Shown: positions 25,801 through 38,661 of the stretch, piece by piece | How the letters are laid out: each line of letters opens with the position of its first letter | Position numbering within the stretch: position 1 is the stretch's first letter | From: Cercis canadensis | Lineage: Eukaryota; Streptophyta; Magnoliopsida; Fabales; Fabaceae | Assembly (NCBI GenBank): GCA_003255065.1 | Contig: QAOA01000112.1 | Span: forward strand, 1,660,587-1,724,586 | Direction of reading: 5' to 3' | DNA: 64,000 nucleotides | Made by a program: the position numbers and the translations under genes | Notes under the pieces: model-generated | Seen by the model: the letters and a program-made list of their open reading frames with translations, nothing else | The model's database searches: none | Told to the model about the DNA's origin: nothing

Positions 25801-28800
25801 ACTCCACAACACCCCCACCCCTCCTCTCTTCCGTTACTTAAATGTTTGAGCTTTTCTAAATAGTGTTTAATCACTTTCTCCTACACAATATCCGATCATG
25901 TCAATATTTTAGTTGGTTAGTTATGATATGACTCTCAAATAGTAAAAAGATATTATAGCTTATTGTGGGCTTTCTTTTGTGTTTCATAAAATTTTACTCT
26001 TTTAATTTGTTATTCAAGATTTCCTTTTTTAAAAACATTTTTATAGATTTATTTACAAATTAAAAATAGAGGTAATTTTGTAAATTGTATCATTTGAAAA
26101 TTGCATGATTCTTTTAAGAGAGGGAGAGAGATAAATCCAGATTCTAAACAAAATTTGCATTCTTTAAAAATAAAAGGAAAAAAAAAAAACTCTGCCAAGA
26201 GGCTAATTTTATGATAATGACTTTAAGTTTAAATTAATATCTTCTTCACCACTACCTCCCACATTGAAGGGAAGAATCCATGAAATCTTTTTATATTAGT
26301 TTGCAAAATAAAATCACAATATTAATTTGCTAATGATCTACAATCTAAGCACTTCCTTTAATAATTAGAATAAGAGAGTTGATGTTATAAGTTTTATTTA
26401 TACTATGTACTCTTCTTTTTTTTAAGCACATTTTATTATCCCTTGTAACAAATAAAAAAAACAAATCATGATATATGACTCTGACGACCTTTAAGAAAAC
26501 ATGACGTGTCCATTAGTTGTCTTCTAAGCTTCACATAATAATTTCATGACCGTGGCAATAACATAACTACCACATGGTCCAAGTTCATGATGAATATGGT
26601 TTCCTTCATAAATAGCGAAGACAAATATTTGATTAGTACAGCTTAGATATGGCCCTCTCCACAGAGATGCCAAAGATTCCATACTCTAGAAAATGACACA
26701 AAACTAATTTTGATCCTTTGCTATGAAAACCTAAATCCATTAGATTACTAGGAAAGTTCACTACTTTCCCTAAAATTTGTAGACCTAATTTAATTAAATG
26801 GACCACAAGATGACCAAAAATTACAAAATTTGCATAATCTCATATTAAAAGAAAGTTGCAACATCAAACGTGAGAAGCTCATGTTTTTCGGTTGGAAGGA
26901 AATGGATGAAAGAGAAAGAAAGTTAAAAGGGATTACACCATTTTCTTTATTTTGTTGCATCAATGATGTTCATATACTCCATTTTATAGCTAGGTTGAGC
27001 TCTTTTTTCTTTTTCTTTTTTTACTTTTTTTCTTCGTTAAGAGCTAAAGTTAATTATTTTACTCTGATTTTATATTAAAACCTAAAATTATACTTAAATA
27101 TTCTCATAGTATTTTTATATATACAAAAAAAAAATGAGTCGATATAAATTTTAACTAAATAACACTAGATGATCTAATTTTTTATTCCTCTTTTTTTTTT
27201 TTTTTGTGAGCAAAATTTTAGGATGAGGAGAGGCATATCTCAAGTTAGGGTATGCTATAGGCCTCAACGAGCTTATAATGATACTTATAAATTGCTTACC
27301 AAAAGAAAATTGTAATTTTTCATATCTTTTACACTACATTCATCATTTTTTTTATCTCTGAAAAATATTATTAGTAACCCCCAAAACAAAATAAAACAAC
27401 CCGTACAATTTAAATATCTGCCTGTCATGGTGGGTAGGGGGAACTGCCACTAATCTCTGCATGAAGGGTGTTTCTTGAGTATTCATGAAAAAGACAATGG
27501 GTTTGACTTCATTATTAAATATTCTCAACAATCAGGAACTTGATAAGTACCTCTTTTCTTCACATAATTCATGACCCAAATCCACTTTTTTTAAAAAAAA
27601 TTTATGTAGTGGAACTGGTAATGTTGAAGCTAAACCACAACTTTACATCAATACAATGTAGGAGAGGGTTGCGAAGATAGATTTTGCTTAGATAATGGGT
27701 GGGGTGGGAAAGAGATTTATGGCTGCATTGTCAACATCTTCCAGGCCTCTAGCAGAGTGCATTTTCACGAGCCTCACGAGGTAACCCTACCAAACTAAAA
27801 CTAAACTCTCACACAGTAATCATATTAAGCCAAATTAAACCCACCCTGAAAACTACTTCTTGGTCCACGTGATGTGAACACCAACACACTAACAAAGAGT
27901 ACCTACTTGCCATCCTTGTACCTATATACCTGCTATTACCTTGCCTTCCAAATGAGGTGGGGCTTCTCTGCAGCCTATGGGCACCACCATTAGAAAAAAA
28001 AAAACAGTGTTAAAGTCCCACTTCATGTTTGTATCAATAATTAACATCATAATGGGTCATTTGAATAGCACCATTAATGGTGATCCCTTTTTCTTTTGAG
28101 TACTAGTTGTATTCAATGCATTTATTCTTTCTTATTGAGTAATGCAGAGCATTCAATTACCATGCCAAGGTACTGCTACCAGAACAATGGTAAAATCCGC
28201 AGAATCAAAGAAATGATGCTCTCTGCAAGAGCATGTCCAATTTGGCTAGTAGATGAATAAACTTTGTTTTTTTAACATACTTTTTTGGTGTAATCTTTGT
28301 ACCTCCTCAAGTGAGCTTAGCTCTGCCACGGCATTATCTCTTTGGAAAGATTCTTGTATCATACTCTCATGGGACCAGTCTTGGATTATGACTATCTTCC
28401 ACACATGCAAAATAAATGAAAGCTTTTCAAGGAGTTCCATTGGTATTTACACCAACTTTATTTTTTTCCTTCAGAATTTCTCTACCTTTTCAGAAAGTTA
28501 GATGTCTTTTGTGCTTTATTCCTTTCCATAAGATCTTTCAAGCTTGACACCAACTTCTGACCAGAAGGCTTAAAGATAACAAGGAATGAGCGGAAAGAAT
28601 ATAATGAACAATCTAAGATAACACGTCGGTCCTCACCATAAAATTTCAACAGATTTTCTCCAATATGGATTCCATAAGCTATAGATTATCATCAACTAAT
28701 CATCATATGTGGGCCACAACCAAAGGCAGTCAATCAGAATCAAAAGCGTTCGAATGTCGGCGATTCAAAAGAGGTCAAAAATTAGTGTGGGAGAAAGAAG

Positions 28801-29139
28801 GGGGATGATTTAATATATGGAGGGAATAACGTTTTAAACTTACGGTTCAGATGGCATGTCATAAACAAATTAACAATGTAGGCTGCTACTAGGAAGCTGA
28901 AGGAGAGAAAGAGTTTAAATTGAATTTTTCGGTTTTTGCATGAGAAACTCTTGTATATACTCTGAAAGCACTACTCTGACTTGACTAAGTAGGTTAAAAG
29001 AATAAAATAATATATACTTAATCTGACTCGACTTAGTGTAATCTCATTTAATATCACTTAGAATACTACTCTCAAAGTATATGTAAGAATTTCTTGTTTT
29101 GTATAAGCGTTACAACTTCTAAGACAAACTCATATTGGT

Positions 29140-29147
29140 CCACGTGG
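29140..29147 (+). promoter_or_regulatory. G-box (CCACGTGG) upstream of the K+ channel gene
   Basis: A perfect palindromic G-box core lies 653 bp before the KAT start codon. Such sites bind bHLH/bZIP factors and can act as ABA-response elements. Whether it controls the channel is an inference from position only. Confidence 0.35.
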
Positions 29148-29701
29148 CATCCATATATAGAGTCCCTACCAATTCTACCATGGCTGTCTGGTCCATCTTT
29201 GGATTTGAAATGAATACACAATATGCTTCATTCTGAATCCGTCCTTGCAAAGCTTGGTCTATATACGATTCCCACCTCCACATGTATTCATGATGGAGGT
29301 ACCACCACTAGGAGCAAACCCAGCCCCACGGCCGCCACCACTGCCACCACCATATATACAACCAGAAGCACCATTTGTATTTTCTTTGAACTCTCCTTTC
29401 TCATACACACAATTCTCTGCAACTGCGTTTCAGAAAGCCTCCTGTCTGCCACTTTACGGGCTTGATCACTTTCCGTCATTTTTTCCACTTCCTAAACCAT
29501 ATACCTTTTTCTCTTATTACTTTTCTCGTCGAAACAAGATGGAAAAGCTTGCCTTCACGTTTTTACCACTCTCAATTCTGTCCTTTATTTCGCATTAGCT
29601 GCATAAGCTTCCTGCTTCTTCCTTTAGAATATATCACAGGTATCACAAGAAAAAGGCAAGAAAAGGTGTCTAAAACCCGTGCATCCAAGTCAATAGCCTG
29701 A

Positions 29702-29715
29702 CTATATATATATAT
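29702..29715 (+). promoter_or_regulatory. TATA-rich box before the KAT-type channel
   Basis: The run CTATATATATATAT lies about 85-98 bp before the channel ATG. It is the best TATA candidate there and would place the transcript start near 29735. Confidence 0.45.
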
Positions 29716-29740
29716 GCCCATTTCCAGAGCACTCAGCCCC

Positions 29741-29752
29741 ATGAAAATTTAA
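29741..29752 (+). promoter_or_regulatory. Minimal upstream ORF (Met-Lys-Ile-stop) in the KAT leader
   Basis: ATGAAAATTTAA lies 48 bp before the main ATG. It is in the leader only if transcription starts upstream of it, as the TATA position suggests. Confidence 0.3.
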
Positions 29753-29799
29753 CTGTCTCCACTGTAGCCTTAAGAGATTCAAAGTTTCAAACTCATAAA

Positions 29800-32700
29800 A
29801 TGTCGTTTTCCTATACAAAAACCTTCCTTCAGAGGTTCTGCGTGGATGAGTTCCAAATGGGAACTTATGCTCATAGCAGCTTTTTGTCTAATGATCTTCT
29901 GCCTTCTCTTGGAGCTCGAATCAACCAGGAAACCAGACTTCGAAGACACATAATCTCCCCTTTCAATCCCCGTTATAGGTGATGAACTTTTACACAGTCA
30001 CAATGAGATAACTCTTATGATATTGTCAGTGCTGCTTCTCATATACTATTGTTACAGGGCTTGGGAGATGTTACTGGTTGTTCTAGTCATATACTCAGCT
30101 TGGATTTGCCCGTTTGAGTTTGCCTTTCTGCCTTACAAGCAAGACGCGCTTTTCATCATCGACAACATTGTCAATGGCTTCTTTGCAATTGACATCATCC
30201 TCACATTCTTTGTTGCATATCTAGATAGCCACTCTTACCTTCTGGTTGATGAACCAAAGAAAATTGCAATAAGGTGAATAACCTTTCTTTGCTTCTTGTT
30301 AACATGAATCTGAAAAGCAATGCTTTTTGTATTTTGCTTTCTTCATATAGATCCACCAAAATTACAGGTACATATCAACCTGGTTCATTTTTGACGTCTG
30401 CTCAACTGCACCATTCCAGCCCATTAGCCTCCTCTTCACCAACCATAGCGGTGAGCTTGGCTTTAAACTGCTTAACATGCTCAGACTATGGCGTCTGAGA
30501 CGAGTCAGCTCTCTGTTTGCAAGGTTCATCATCACATTCAATCTTTTCCTTCTGCTCTCTTCAACACTTCCAATCGTTAAGAAAATCACAATGCTTACTA
30601 GTTCCTTTGCTATCCTTCAGACTTGAGAAGGATATCCGCTTCAATTATTTCTGGATTAGATGCACAAAGCTTATTGCTGTAAGCCACTAAAGCCCTTATG
30701 TTCCCTTTCTTCCCCTTAATTTGAAGCTATTTCCTTCATCATATTGACCAATTTATATTGTATTGCTATTTCCATCAATTTCAGGTAACCTTGTTTGCAG
30801 TACACTGTGCTGGATGCTTTTACTATCTGCTTGCAGATAGATACCCTGATCCTGAAAAGACCTGGATTGGCGCAGTGTATCCAAATTTCAAAAAAGCAAG
30901 CCTTTGGGACAGATATGTGACTGCATTATACTGGTCAATTGTCACACTTACGACTACTGGCTATGGCGATTTACACGCCGAAAACCCGAGAGAGATGCTG
31001 TTTGATATCTTTTACATGCTGTTCAACCTGGGATTAACATCATACATCATTGGAAACATGACGAACCTTGTAGTCCACTGGACCAGCCGCACCAGAAATT
31101 TCGTATGTACTCTCAACTTGTGCTTCTTCTACTGCTCAATTTCACGTTGCACCTGCTAATGCTAAGAGAGTTTAGATTCTATAAGCTTTATAATAAATCC
31201 CCAGTCTCAATCAACAGCACGTCTAAAAGTCACCATTATGCAGGACATGGAAAGTTTGTTTTATGATTTTCTGTCGACCCCACATTCTAGCACTTTAATT
31301 GAAACTTCAAACCCAGCACAATCTTCCTAAAGTTCCATGTCATGGTTATTGGTTACCCCACAGCTTTATCTTTAGCAATAGCCAATCATTTCCCTATATA
31401 CAACTTATCATTCGTTCAAATAAGAGGAATGTGTTCCTTCCCTCTAACGAAAAGAAGCTTTCTTTTGGTTCCACAGAGAGATACAGTGAGAACAGCTTCA
31501 GAATTTGCATTAAGAAATCAATTGCCCCATCACATACAAGATCAAATGTTGTCACACTTATGTTTGAGGTTTAAAACAGAAGGATTGAAGCAGCAAGAAA
31601 CATTAAATGGTCTGCCCAAGGCAATTCGTTCAAGTATTGCATACCATCTCTTCTTTTCCGTTGTGCAGAAGGTTTACCTCTTCCATGGAGTTTCCCAAGA
31701 CTTCCTTTTCCAACTGGTAATACGTACTCCACATGCATTATTTGTTTCTGTTGAGAAACACTAGTTGCACACTATGTTCCACACCACCTCACACTCCTGT
31801 AATATGAGCTGTCAGAGGGGTCATCTAAAGTTTCAGTTGGTCCAAGCCAAGTGTGCAAGTGTGAAGAAGCATAACTCATTTTTATTATAATAACACTTCT
31901 TGTCTTTAATATCCACTTCCCTCTTCTACCTTCTTTCCTAAGTTAAGAGTAAAAAGTTACAAAATCTGATGCAAGTAACTATAATCAATAGGTTTCAGAA
32001 ATGGAAGCTGAGTATTTTCCACCCAGGGAAGATGTGATATTGCAAAACGAGTCTCCTACAGATCTTTATGTGCTGGTTTCAGGGGCAGTGGTGAGTTTTC
32101 TAAACTTGAGTAGCTGAGCAACCCTGAATCCTACAAAAATGCCTACTGATAAGAAATTGCTTTTCAAATGATTAATTGTTGCAGGATTTTATTGGCTATG
32201 TTGATGGGCAAGATCAAGTATGTCATAAAATTTAAACATTGCATGTTCTCTTTAGATTGCACAATTACACAACTGAATATAATTTCCTATTCAATCATCA
32301 ACTATTCAGGTTCTAGGGAAGGCCAGTGCAGGAGATACATTTGGAGAGATTGGGGTTTTGTACCATAGACCACAGCCTTTCACAGTTCGGACCAGGGAGT
32401 TGTCTCAAATTCTAAGACTGAACGGAACTTCATTAATGAATGCCGTACAAGCAAATGCTGAAGATGTACAAATCATAATGGATAATCTTTTCACGGTAAT
32501 TAGGATATGAACAGACTACAGAATTCAGAAACCATGCAAGAAATAGAAAACTTCATTTATTGTTAATCACCTCGCACCCAAACAAATAAAGTACTAATTG
32601 TATTTGTTCCATATTGACAGAGATTAAAGGGAAAAGAAGGCTTGGGTTTTGAATATTCAGAAAGAGATCCTGCATCGCCTTATGGAGGAACAAGAGAAAG

Positions 32701-33653
32701 CTTTTCTAATGCATGCACAAATAATTCACATGGAGAAGGAAGGTACAGAAATTTCGGAGACTTGGAGGCTAGATTGTGTAAGGTGACAAGCAATGATCAT
32801 TTCATTACTAAATCTGAGGACGGTCAAAGAGATCTTCATGCTGCTGCCCATAAAGGGAATCCGGAGATGGTTGAAATTCTGCTCGAAAGAGATGCAAATG
32901 CAAAGAATCCAAATACCATAGGCTGGACACCAAAAGCTCTAGTAGAGCAGCAAGGAAACAACAGCATTCCCTTTATGAGTTGTGAAAAAAGAAAGAAATC
33001 AGATGAACATAGAAAAGAGTTTATGGAGCCAGAAATCCTTAACCATGCTAGAAATGACCCAACCAGATACAGAAGACAAGATGGTTCCCGGTCTATTAAC
33101 TTACCATTAGAAAAAGTATACACAAACTCCTGGTCAAGTACTTCTAACTGTCCGAGTGATAGAGAAGTGGCAAGATCCATCAAGAAGAGAGTTACAATCC
33201 ACTTGCCATGTGAATACAGAAGTACCTCAGAGAAACAACATGGGAAGTTGATAATCCTACCAGATTCATTAGAAGAGCTGTTCAAGATTGCTGGTAAGCT
33301 TTCACCTCAAAAAGAAAACTTGATAATAAACCTAAAATTGAGAGTAATAATTGTTAGTTTGTTGCAACATCTGAATACATCCACAAAAAAGGGTAAGCTT
33401 TTTTTTTCAGGGAGGAGGGGGTAGACATTGCCAAGATCAAATAAAAAGATACTGTAACACAGAACTGTAAAATTTTTTATTTTGCTTACTTCTCATTCTA
33501 TCAACTCGTCCAACTGCAGGTGAAAAGTTCGGAGGCTCCAAACCTACAAAAGTTATTAATACAGAGAATGCAGAGATTGAAGACATAAGTGTCATTCGAG
33601 ATGGTGATCATCTCTTTCTTCTTTGCAGAGATAGTGAAATTTTGGGTTCATGA
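29800..33653 (+). CDS. KAT1: KAT-type Shaker inward-rectifying potassium channel
   Basis: Voltage-gated K+ uptake channel of the plasma membrane. KAT1/KAT2 relatives drive guard-cell K+ influx. Eleven exons: 29800-29978, 30058-30273, 30368-30523, 30621-30678, 30785-31102, 31477-31716, 31992-32090, 32185-32217, 32310-32495, 32621-33293 and 33520-33653. All are GT-AG and in phase, giving 763 residues. The N-terminus ([16 protein letters not shown]) and S1-S6 follow KAT1 closely. The S4 sensor [15 protein letters not shown] spans 170-184 with Arg at 171, 174, 176, 177 and 184. The pore filter TTGYGD is at 260-265, so the channel is K+ selective rather than CNGC-like. A cyclic-nucleotide-binding-like domain covers about 390-500. 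An ankyrin-like unit at about 562-608 ([20 protein letters not shown]) and a C-terminal KHA domain from about 683 follow. The protein is longer than Arabidopsis KAT1. The subfamily is certain; the choice between KAT1 and KAT2 is not possible, so the symbol marks the group. Confidence 0.96.
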
Positions 33654-34101
33654 TGTTCCCTGACAAAAGCCAAACTGTAGATATGAAGATTGCTTGTTAC
33701 TTTTAGGAAGGAAATGATATAATTAAATATTAACAACAATATAACGAACCAGGGAAATATTGGAAAAGCAGAAAATTCAATTACAAAACTGCTCTTCATT
33801 TATGATTGTTGAAACAAAATATTACAATCTTGTCAAGACTAGGCTAGTTACAAGGCCAAGAAAATAAGTTGTATAATTGGAGCAATGGGAGTTCACATAT
33901 AATCACTGATGTATTGCACAAAATTTGTCACTTCTTATGTTCCTCGATAACTCAGCCATTCAATGCCTTCACAAGCAGATGAGACCTTGGTCAATGTAAG
34001 AGATAACGGAGTAAGTTCAGAGAAGCTTCTCACTTTGTGCCACCACAGTCTAGACTGCTAAAAGATTTCTTTCGCTTGAATGCCTTTGATGAATAAAATT
34101 A
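33654..34101. other. Shared 3' intergenic region between convergent KAT and MNS3 genes
   Basis: The channel stop (33653) and the mannosidase stop (34102) are only 448 bp apart and face each other, so the two 3' UTRs probably occupy or overlap in this stretch. I see no gene or clear repeat. Confidence 0.7.
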
Positions 34102-37100
34102 TCATTTCCTTGAAACAATTGGTATAGGATGAGCTTCTGTGTTGAAAACAAATTTATCCAATGGAATAACAGAGCTGTCTCCAAAAAGCAAGTATAAATA
34201 CTTCAGAGTTTCGCCAAGAAAGAAAGTCTCCATTTTGTCTCTTCTATGAGGAGGAACACTAGTTACATCGTCCAGAGAAGTATATCCACCGGTATCAACC
34301 CTTGTGTATTTCTCAAAAGCTTCAAAGATTTGCCAACCCCATTCACGGTATCTGTGGGACAGGATACAGGGTTAATTCAGAAAAAAACATGAAAAGAAGA
34401 TTTTAATGTATGTCCCAGGAAATGAAAATATAAAATAACCAAATACAAGAGAGGGAAAAAAAAAACATCATACTTTGGATCTTCTGTGACACGGTACAAA
34501 ACAAATAAAGATTCAACAGTTTCAGGTCGCAGAAGATTATGACGATCGGCATGTTTTATTATGATGTCATCCACATATTCTGAGCTTTTGTTCCCTCCAT
34601 CAAGACCTTGTTCGGAAAATTCCTGGGTAAATCAGGGGCTAAATGTCAAATCACCATCGTAGACATAGTCACATCTATGCAAAAATGCAATATCTAATAA
34701 AAAAGAAGTGCATATATCACACTTTAGAGCATAGGATTAAGTAGATAATATGCTACTGTGCTACATTTGCCTGTGTTTTTTTTATCAACCATTAAAATAA
34801 AAAATATTTCATAAAAACCCTACTAACCTCAGTATGAAAGTATGCAATTTCAGGAGCCAGACCAGTAGAAGTTACTGAGTACATCTCAAAGCATGTTTTA
34901 GCCAGATCTTCTGCAAGCTTCAAATTTTCAAAATCTTCAAAATTAAGCATATTGTTTTTCATTGCCTTTTCCTTTGTAAGGCCTTTAGTGGCACCAAGTG
35001 CTAGAGTACCAGGTAAGAAACACACCTGAATCGGCAGCAACAAATTTTATATCAATGTTAATGGGCCAATATAACCATGAAAAAATTGGTATCTTAAAAA
35101 TAGTAAAAGTACAGGAAAAAGTCCTTTTTTCCACCGGACTGAACTGCTACTTGACATTTTGTCATCATAGTCTCAAAATCACAACTGAAAATCTGAAATG
35201 AGTCTATAAAACTCAAAAGCTCCACTGCATATATATGGAGTAAATATCTCTTCAACAGCATTAAAGCCGTTACCCAACACACAGTTCAACAAATGATAGC
35301 AGCAACTATTTCCTTTTCCACCAATTTTAACAAATGCCATGAATCATTGGTTCAATTTTAGTTCAAACACCACTACCAATCACATTTACAAGCATATAAG
35401 TCATCCGAATATGGAAAAAGGAAAAATGATAATAAAATGAACATTCAAACACCTTCCCATAACATACGATTATGTACCTGATGTAACTGCAGTTTTTGGT
35501 ACATTAAACCAATCAGACAGCAACTTTATGTAGCCTATGAAATAAATTTTAAACTATGACTCAAAGCACAAAGTATTTATCTGTACATTATTCAATATTT
35601 CAGAGGTAACAATGCAGGAACATTTGCTGGTTAAATTTCATATAATCTCTTAATGCACCATGAGGTGGAGGAAAAAGATTAAATCCTCACTTCAGAGGGA
35701 GGAAAAATATTGATATCTCTGCAGTCCCATATTCCCAATACAAATAATGATTTCCAATTAATCCATAGTTCAGGACTGTCAGCTATATATAGTCACCAAA
35801 AAAAAAAAAAAAACTATTGTGCAGATAGTACAATAACTAACCAATCCTTTTTTCAGTCTAGCTACTGCAAAGCAGGTCTCAAGAAACTAAATTACTAAAT
35901 AAAAATCATGAAATGCCAAGAATCAAAAATTGGAAGTACTGCATACCAGGTGATCCATTTTAGGACTGAAAACACCATTTGATCCGTAAGGCAATTCTCC
36001 AACAAAAACTAATCCATTTGGAATTGATTTCCGAACAAGAAGATGCCTAACACCCTTCATTGCCTCCTTATACATCTCATATAGATATGTTGTATTACTA
36101 TCACTACTACCTCCACGCTGAAGCCACACTTTGATTAAGTATTCATAGTAACTGTCACCACGAGATCCCAATCTAATATTTTCTCCGTGAAATTGACCAG
36201 AATGAGGGCTGCATTTGTTTAACAAAGAAGTAATTTTACAAACAAAATGAATGATTTATCAAGAAATTTTTATTTATTAAGAAGGAGGCCAAGCGGTCCT
36301 CCAAAACAGAAAAAACAACAGAACAAGTGAAATAACAGAAAAACACATCAGCCTAAAAGAGTTCCCAAGTGAAAATTAATAGCTTAACTAATTGAAGCAT
36401 TGACACTATTTAAATGAACTGCAAATCCATACCTAATGTAAATAGGAACCAGCCCTTCAACTTTTGGAAGAGTCTTCATGTGATCCAAGACTTTCATTGC
36501 CTCCACACTATATTTTGGATCACCAGATACTGTACTGAGATAGTTGAATTCAAGTTGTAAAGTGGAAACTTCAGAAGTACTACTCAATCCATCAGAAGCT
36601 GGATGGGCTGAGGAGTCATGAAGAATAACATCACTGAATGGAATAGGGGTTGGACTGGATGTAAAAGCAGACAGCAGACGGTCAGCCAAATCCTTGGCAG
36701 TTTCAAGATAAACAGCTGGTTTGGGTCCTTGATGTGTTAAGTTTATTCCTTTTTCCCCACCACTTAAAGAATATGCACTCAAAAGTCCACCCAAAACACG
36801 TATTGTAGTTTCAAACAAATTGACTTGGCCCTTCTTGATAATTCTTTCCAAAAGATGTGCTTCAATCCAGGATCCTGCTTCAGCTACAACTTCATCAGTA
36901 CCCATTATCATGGCTGTATCAAGAGCATCCACCACAGTAGCACCTAAACCTCCTAATCCATCAACTCCACGCTGGTTGAGTGGCATAAGTTCATCATAAC
37001 CCATAGAAAACTTTTTGTAGCCAGACCATGCATGAACAAAAGCTTCCTTGACTTTTTGTTGCCTTGTAATCCATTTAGATCCGAAATCTACATTTCCAGA

Positions 37101-38661
37101 TACAAGATTAATGCTACCATTACTACCTTTAGCATCAGGTGATAATCGAGGGGGAAGCCTCGGCGGTCGTCTGAAAATTTTTTTAAATCTGCTGGCACCA
37201 TTAACAATGATGCTATCTTCTTGACTATTTCTATTCCCATTTGCTTGACCATTAGATACTAAATGACCAGGACTTGTATGTGTCATCATAAGATATGCTA
37301 AACCAAATATCATTAGTAAGAGTAGAAACTTTCCTGTACTACAGCTAATACAATCACGCTTTAGGTTACTGGTGAGCAAGCTCTGAGTAATGACCTAAAA
37401 AATCAAGACATAGTAAATCACCTTTTTAAGGGGGGATAAAAAGAAAGTAGAAATATGCTATTTATAGAAAAAATATATATATATCTATCTATATAAATAT
37501 ATATAAGAGACCGAAGAATGTAAAAATGAATGGACACCAAAATAAGGGGAGACAAATTTTTAGGTATTCTTTATATGTTTTTTGAAGAACACACTGGTAC
37601 TAGACATGTAATGTACTAATTTCTGTTATGCATGTCATATTATTCTGTAGGTTAAATTCTAAGGCTATCAATTTGATACGGTTGAGAAGATATCAGACTC
37701 CATATATCAAAAAGTTAATATAGGCAGTTACCCTTGCATAATAGGGAAAACAAAAAAAGAACAAAACAAAAAGAAAATACCATATTCTCATAGCCTAGTT
37801 ACTCTTATAAGAATAAAGTTCTCTCCTTTATGCAGTGAATGTGGTACAAGCAATAAAAATTACCATCAATAATGTGGTATAAACATGCTCCACCATCCAT
37901 ATATTCCTTAAAACCTCCACTCTGTCACTCCTCATGTCAAACATATTTTTCACTGGATAAAGAAATATGATATTGTAGGCATACTTTCTTCATTGAAAAA
38001 TTTATGTTGCTCAGAAACAATGCCCAAAGATCAAAGTTGTAATACTTTAGAAATTCATAAAGTGAGGCATTCTGGGCATTGTCCAAATGAACAGATTAAT
38101 CTGTGGACTAGATTTGACTTATTTTAGAACTGAAATTTCTTATACATCAGCTGATGAACATCTAAATCTAGAAAGTCAAAGCAGAATGTGAAACAGAATA
38201 TGGCGACTAAGATACAATGAGATGCTTCGTTGTAAGTAATGTCAAGACCACCCCTTTATTCATTCATTTAGAGACAAGCAAGCTCAAATTACTGTATAGC
38301 TGCTGAGCTCATTTCAAAGGCATAATTTTACAGTGCGTTCCTAACCCAACTTCCCAATAGATCCAAAAATCACAACTTGCATCCACCCAGCTTAATCAAA
38401 TCGATATTTAATTGCAGTAACTAATAAAAATGATACTAGCATCAATACAATTCTCACAATCAATCCTCAATTAGAGTAGATACTAGAATTGCAGATAAAC
38501 TTTACCAAATTAAACAAAACTAAGAGTGCAATTGGGTACATTTTTTGAAGATCTAAAGCGGGGATTACCTTGAAGCATGAACGGTGGCGAAACTTAGCGT
38601 TGTCGTAGTGAACATCTTTCTTGGAGTAAGGAAGAGACTTGGACATGCTCGATCCAATCAT
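34102..38661 (-). CDS. MNS3: Class I alpha-1,2-mannosidase, ER-type (MNS3), GH47
   Basis: Type II membrane glycosidase that trims Man9GlcNAc2 to Man8GlcNAc2 on N-glycans in the early secretory pathway. Six exons: 38569-38661, 36433-37394, 35947-36208, 34828-35025, 34474-34622 and 34102-34351. All are GT-AG and in phase, giving 637 residues. The cytosolic tail holds SLPYSKKD (residues 9-16). The LPYS motif is the signal described as keeping Arabidopsis MNS3 in the cis-Golgi. The membrane anchor is about residues 53-69 ([17 protein letters not shown]). GH47 landmarks appear in order: [74 protein letters not shown], and the terminal [10 protein letters not shown], whose Thr normally contacts the catalytic Ca2+. 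No residue appears lost. The gene converges on the K+ channel gene. Confidence 0.97.

Larger units (their letters stand above)
17168..29799. other. Long gene-poor intergenic region (12.6 kb)
   Basis: 17168-17450 is the prefoldin 3' UTR region. Beyond it no frame over 91 codons occurs and none resembles a known protein. One short frame with a signal peptide (17994-18227) is listed separately. Local duplications are present: GACAGGAAGTAGCATTAGT at about 18929 and 18999, TGGTAGAAAGCAATGAAAAA at about 19062 and 19140, and the 130-bp pair at 22583-22840. 24365-24510 has MITE-like ends (ATTTACACAC / GTGTGTAAAT). The last 1 kb is the upstream region of the K+ channel gene. Unannotated non-coding RNA cannot be excluded. 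Confidence 0.6.

Noticed and set aside
25569-25807. Overlapping 70-codon frames on both strands in a slightly GC-richer patch
   Set aside because: Neither frame shows a domain, signal peptide or splice continuation. Probably chance.
29288-29479. 63-codon minus-strand frame ending in a hydrophobic Val/Leu/Ala helix
   Set aside because: The hydrophobic stretch is the complement of a GGT/CCA-rich tract, the frame overlaps the KAT upstream region, and nothing else supports a gene.
29293-29598. Proline-rich plus-strand frame just before the KAT gene
   Set aside because: Composition-driven, no recognisable motif, and it ends upstream of the TATA candidate.
30785-31102. Initial reading of the channel as a cyclic-nucleotide-gated channel
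   Set aside because: The pore filter is TTGYGD and a KHA domain follows, so it is a Shaker K+ channel.
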